Assembly (NCBI RefSeq): GCF_029675105.1
Contig: NZ_JAQQFV010000004.1
Span: forward strand, 372,001-436,000
Direction of reading: 5' to 3'
Source: Nocardia anocheti
GTDB lineage: Bacteria; Actinomycetota; Actinomycetes; Mycobacteriales; Mycobacteriaceae
DNA: 64,000 nucleotides
A program made the position numbers and the translations under genes. Below the pieces are notes generated by a model, which saw only the letters and a list, made by a program, of their open reading frames with translations, was not told the DNA's origin and ran no database searches. This document shows, one piece after another, positions 61,326-64,000 of the stretch (positions are counted from its first letter, which is position 1; the number at the start of each line of letters is the position of its first letter).

Positions 61326-61937
61326 CTATCCCAATCGTAGCCCTCTCACAAAGAACCCTGGTGCTGCTACTTCGTGCTTGCCGGGAATCGTCGGCTCGAT
61401 CATCGAACCAGCGATGTCATACTCCTCCAACTGGTCCACTTGTTCCGTCCCAGCTGAGACCCAAACTCGACGGCCGCTGGCCAACGTCAGCGGTCCGCCC
61501 ACCAAGCGGTCGGCATCAAAAGCAATGCCGGGCTCGGTCATCCAGACGTAGGCAACGGTAATCTCGTCCCATCGGTCCGGAACCTCAATATGCACGTCCT
61601 TCGCATCGAGCTCATGCGGCAGATACGACGACCGCAGGGGGGCAATCGCAAAAGCCATTCGTCCGCCACCTTCGAACGGGACCGGATCGAACTCCCAGAG
61701 GTTTCGCCCAACAGTCGGGTCAATGATCGGGTTCTCCGACTGAGCGTTCTCGCTCGTCTGCGCAATACGCCAGGCGACGTCACCATGAAGTGACGCCTTC
61801 CAGATCCCACCAATGGTTGCCGCGGCTATGTAGGTGTCCTCCTTATTGACCCACACCCTCCAGGAACCAGACGTCCACCCCGCATGCCGCCCTTCCTTGA
61901 TCGTGAAGGCAAAGCGCAGTCGGTTCCTACGTGACAT
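61326..61937 (-). CDS. Hypothetical protein of the integrated element
   Basis: A 203-residue soluble protein that I do not recognise. It has strand-rich segments with many Trp residues (HAGWTSGSWRVWVNKEDTYIAAATIGGIWKASLHG, ITVAYVWMTEPGIAF), suggesting a beta-sandwich. Codon usage is less GC-biased than its neighbours, in line with acquisition by transfer. The ATG at 61937 has no strong ribosome-binding site. It could be an effector, immunity or defence cargo of the element, but nothing specific supports that. Confidence 0.6.
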   Translation of the reverse strand: MSRRNRLRFAFTIKEGRHAGWTSGSWRVWVNKEDTYIAAATIGGIWKASLHGDVAWRIAQTSENAQSENPIIDPTVGRNLWEFDPVPFEGGGRMAFAIAPLRSSYLPHELDAKDVHIEVPDRWDEITVAYVWMTEPGIAFDADRLVGGPLTLASGRRVWVSAGTEQVDQLEEYDIAGSMIEPTIPGKHEVAAPGFFVRGLRLG

Positions 61938-62010
61938 CCAATGATCATTTCAGCCGAAGAGCGAATTGCACAGCCATTTTCGTCGTCCGATGTCCTAATT
62001 GCGCGCCGTC

Positions 62011-62553
62011 TCACGAGGTTGGCGCCTCTGGCCGTGCTGGTAGCTTGTCAGTGTCGTGAACCAGCCAGCGGAGGAACTCCCACGACGGCGCGATGCCGCG
62101 GAAGAGTGTGCCGAAGCCGACCACATCGGTCCCGGCCCGGTTGACGGCCTGCTGGAACATCAGCGTGTGGTTGCACTCTTCGATGACTTCGTGCGTGGCG
62201 TAACGGAACTCGGCCGACCCGTTGGGCAGATCGAGCAGGTAGAGCATGACCCCGGACATCAGCAGCTGCTCGAACTGCAGCCCCACCTTCGCCATGCCCG
62301 CCTGCCGGTGCATGCCGATCTCGATCCGGGTCGACTCGGGCAGCGATTGATACCAGGGGTGGCGGCCGACGAGGTCGGATTCGGGCAGAATCCAGCGGCG
62401 ATCGCCAGGGGTGACCTGGAATTCCGGCGCGTCCCAGTCGATGTCGTGATACGGGCTGAAGCCGCGGTCGACCGAGGCGTCGGCCAGCGCGTGCAGCATC
62501 GCGGCGTAGTCGACGGCTTCGCCCGCGGCGTTGCGTTCAGGTGTGATCGTCAT
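62011..62553 (-). pseudogene. 3'-truncated AurF-like diiron oxygenase
   Basis: A 180-residue remnant of the AurF/diiron N-oxygenase family, whose members have about 300 or more residues. The first-half ligands are present: Glu in VGLQFEQLLMSG (about 93) and Glu and His in VIEECNHTLMF (about 128-131). From about residue 145 the sequence stops resembling the family and runs to a stop. The second-half ligands (a Glu and an HxxxExxH pair) are therefore missing and no diiron site can form. Start at ATG 62553 with AAGGAG is intact and 22 bp behind the acyl-CoA dehydrogenase. The break coincides with the right end of the integrated element. Confidence 0.75.
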
Positions 62554-62575
62554 TGATCGCGCTCCTTGTCCGGGC

Positions 62576-64000
62576 TCAGGCGAGCTTCGGTGTGGATCGT
62601 TCGAGAATCGCCGCGGTGTCGATGCCGAGCGGGAGGGTGCCGAAGACGTCCCCGCGGTCGCCCGCGAGCCGGGTCCGCAGGTACCCGTCAGCGACGGCCG
62701 GGTGTCCGTAGCGGACCAGCAGCGAGCCCTGCAGCACCTGCGCCATCTGCCCGACGACCCGGCGCGCCCGGTACTGCATCGTCTCGAAGTCGACGAATTC
62801 CCGCTCCAGGCGAGCGATCGCGGTGTCGAGTTCGGCCGAGGAACCCGCCGTCGACTTCACCTCGTCCAGGAAGATACCGAGGGTCTCGGGCTGTTTGGCC
62901 ATGGCGCGCAGGGTGTCCAGTGCCGCGACATTGCCCGACCCCTCCCACACCGACATCAGCGGCGCCTCCCGGTACAGCCGTGGCATCCGCGACTCCTCGA
63001 CATACCCGTTGCCGCCCAGGCATTCCAGCGCCTCGGCGGCGTGGATCGGGCCGCGCTTGCAGACGTGGTACTTGGTCACCGCCAGCGAGATCCGGCGCAG
63101 AGTGGAGGCCTGCTCGTCCCCAGCCACGGCGCGGTCGGTGAGCTCGGCCAGCCACAGTCCGGCCAGCGTCGCGGCTTCGGCCTCCACGGCCAGATCGGTG
63201 AGCACATTGCGCATCAACGGCTGGTCGATGAGGGTCGCGCCGAAGGCGCTGCGGTGCGCGGCGTGGTGGGCCGCGTGGGTGACCCCGACCCGCATGCCCG
63301 CGGCGCTGCCGAGAATGCAGTCGAGGCGGGTGAGGTTCACCATCTCGACGATGGTCGGCACGCCCCGGCCCTCGGCGCCGACCAGCCAGCCGACGGTGTC
63401 GTCGTACTCGACCTCGCTGCTGGCGTTGGAGTGGTTGCCCAGCTTGTCCTTGAGCCGCTGCAGACGGAACGGGTTGCGGGTGCCGTCGGGCAGCACCCGG
63501 GGCACGAAGAAGCAGGACAGGCCGCCGGGCGCCTGCGCGAGCACCAGGAAGAAGTCCGACATCGGCGCCGAGGTGAACCACTTGTGGCCGGTGATCCGGT
63601 ACGAGCCGTCGGACTGGGGCACGGCGGTGGTGGTGTTCGCGCGGACGTCGGAGCCGCCCTGCTTCTCGGTCATCGACATGCCCGCCGTGAGGCCGGGCTT
63701 GCTCGCGGGCACCCGCAACTCGGGGTCGTAGACCGCGCTGGTGAGCAGCGGCTCGTAGCGCGCGGCGAGTTCGGGGTTCGCCCGCAGCGCGGGCACCACC
63801 GCGTAGGTCATCGACATCGGGCACCCGTGGCCCGCGTCCACCTGCGCCCAGACGCTCATCTTGGCGGCGCGGACCAGGTGCGGAGCCGGGCGATCGTCGG
63901 CCCACGGCGCGGCGTGCAGGCCGAAGCCGATGGCGTTGGTCATCAGCTGGTGGTAGCTGGGGTCGTAGACGACCTCGTCGACGCGATGACCGTAGCGATC
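62576..64000 (-). CDS. AidB-like acyl-CoA dehydrogenase (5' end beyond window)
   Basis: At least 474 residues, reading in from the window edge (DRYGHRVDEVVYDPSYHQLM is in frame before the first internal ATG at 63943). Flavin-binding loop motifs GMSMTEKQGGSDVRANTT and GHKWFTSAP, then RLKDKLGNHSNASSEVEYDD and the C-terminal LGGNGYVEESRMPRLYREAPLMSVWEGSGNV with the arginine and catalytic glutamate environment of the acyl-CoA dehydrogenase fold. The overall pattern is AidB (adaptive response) rather than a fatty-acid beta-oxidation enzyme. It heads an operon with the truncated diiron oxygenase. Confidence 0.93.
   Translation of the reverse strand, partial: DRYGHRVDEVVYDPSYHQLMTNAIGFGLHAAPWADDRPAPHLVRAAKMSVWAQVDAGHGCPMSMTYAVVPALRANPELAARYEPLLTSAVYDPELRVPASKPGLTAGMSMTEKQGGSDVRANTTTAVPQSDGSYRITGHKWFTSAPMSDFFLVLAQAPGGLSCFFVPRVLPDGTRNPFRLQRLKDKLGNHSNASSEVEYDDTVGWLVGAEGRGVPTIVEMVNLTRLDCILGSAAGMRVGVTHAAHHAAHRSAFGATLIDQPLMRNVLTDLAVEAEAATLAGLWLAELTDRAVAGDEQASTLRRISLAVTKYHVCKRGPIHAAEALECLGGNGYVEESRMPRLYREAPLMSVWEGSGNVAALDTLRAMAKQPETLGIFLDEVKSTAGSSAELDTAIARLEREFVDFETMQYRARRVVGQMAQVLQGSLLVRYGHPAVADGYLRTRLAGDRGDVFGTLPLGIDTAAILERSTPKLA

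Larger units (their letters stand above)
59932..62030. mobile_element. Remnant of a tRNA-Arg-integrated element
   Basis: Starts at the tRNA-Arg 3' end, carries an intact tyrosine integrase and a lower-GC orphan gene, and stops where high-GC chromosomal sequence resumes inside a truncated diiron oxygenase gene (about 62030). I found no second copy of the tRNA 3' end on the right, so the right attachment site is probably deleted together with the rest of the element and part of the host gene. Confidence 0.6.

Noticed and set aside
60963..62040. A right-hand copy of the tRNA-Arg 3' end (attR)
   Set aside because: I looked for any block matching the T-arm and acceptor end of the tRNA and found none of useful length.

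Overview
The window is about 68-72% G+C by eye, has many GTG (and two TTG) starts, and runs through genes in an order that I recall from Mycobacterium tuberculosis Rv2457c to Rv2478c: clpX, clpP2, clpP1, tig, tRNA-Pro/tRNA-Gly, nei, rpiB, a CPWC thiol reductase, pepN, a DUF5130-type pair, an HNH protein, glbO, aglA, a thioesterase, the 180-kDa-type NAD glutamate dehydrogenase, ettA and an ssb paralogue. The organism is therefore a member of the Mycobacteriales, most likely Nocardia or a close relative. The locus tags are from memory and no database was searched.

Layout. 1-3.7 kb: a TetR regulator, a degenerate FHA protein, a solitary mIHF-like DNA-binding protein and a DUF2637-like membrane protein. 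3.7-8.1 kb: the essential proteostasis block clpX / clpP1-clpP2 / tig on the minus strand. 8.2-14.5 kb: an FKBP lipoprotein, a phosphoketolase, a PrpE-like phosphatase, a DUF1801 protein, a small exported protein and a secreted SGNH esterase. 14.5-17.7 kb: a FabG-like reductase, a two-gene tRNA transcript with a strong leader hairpin, a 600-bp sparsely coding interval with a 27-codon ORF, then a GGDEF protein and an RDD membrane protein. 17.8-34.7 kb: nei-rpiB, an M48 protease, the thiol reductase, an FAD oxidoreductase, an ECF42-type sigma factor with its DGPF/YCII partner, a run of small regulator-plus-oxidoreductase units (MarR, AraC, HxlR, GlxA), purC and pepN.

34.7-40.6 kb is the most interesting stretch. 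A second, non-core ClpP pair sits behind a perfect 16-bp palindrome. The second subunit has alanine where the catalytic serine should be. About 4 kb further on is an XRE regulator of the ClgR/PopR type whose C-terminus is Leu-Leu-Ala-Ala, a ClpXP-type degron. Between them lies a patatin / BVMO / SDR operon divergent from a TetR gene over a near-perfect 27-bp operator. 40.7-59.7 kb returns to conserved Mycobacteriales genes: a secreted lipase, the DUF5130 pair, aglA, glbO, HNH, a cupin regulator with azlCD, the thioesterase-gdh operon, ettA, ssb, a PLP dehydratase and a CopD-CtaG copper/cytochrome-oxidase assembly fusion.

59.8-62.0 kb is an integrated-element remnant. A tRNA-Arg(UCU) with an unpaired closing position in its anticodon stem is followed by a tyrosine integrase bracketed by 11-bp direct repeats and by a lower-GC orphan gene. 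The remnant ends in a diiron oxygenase gene that has lost its 3' half. The window closes inside an AidB-like acyl-CoA dehydrogenase.
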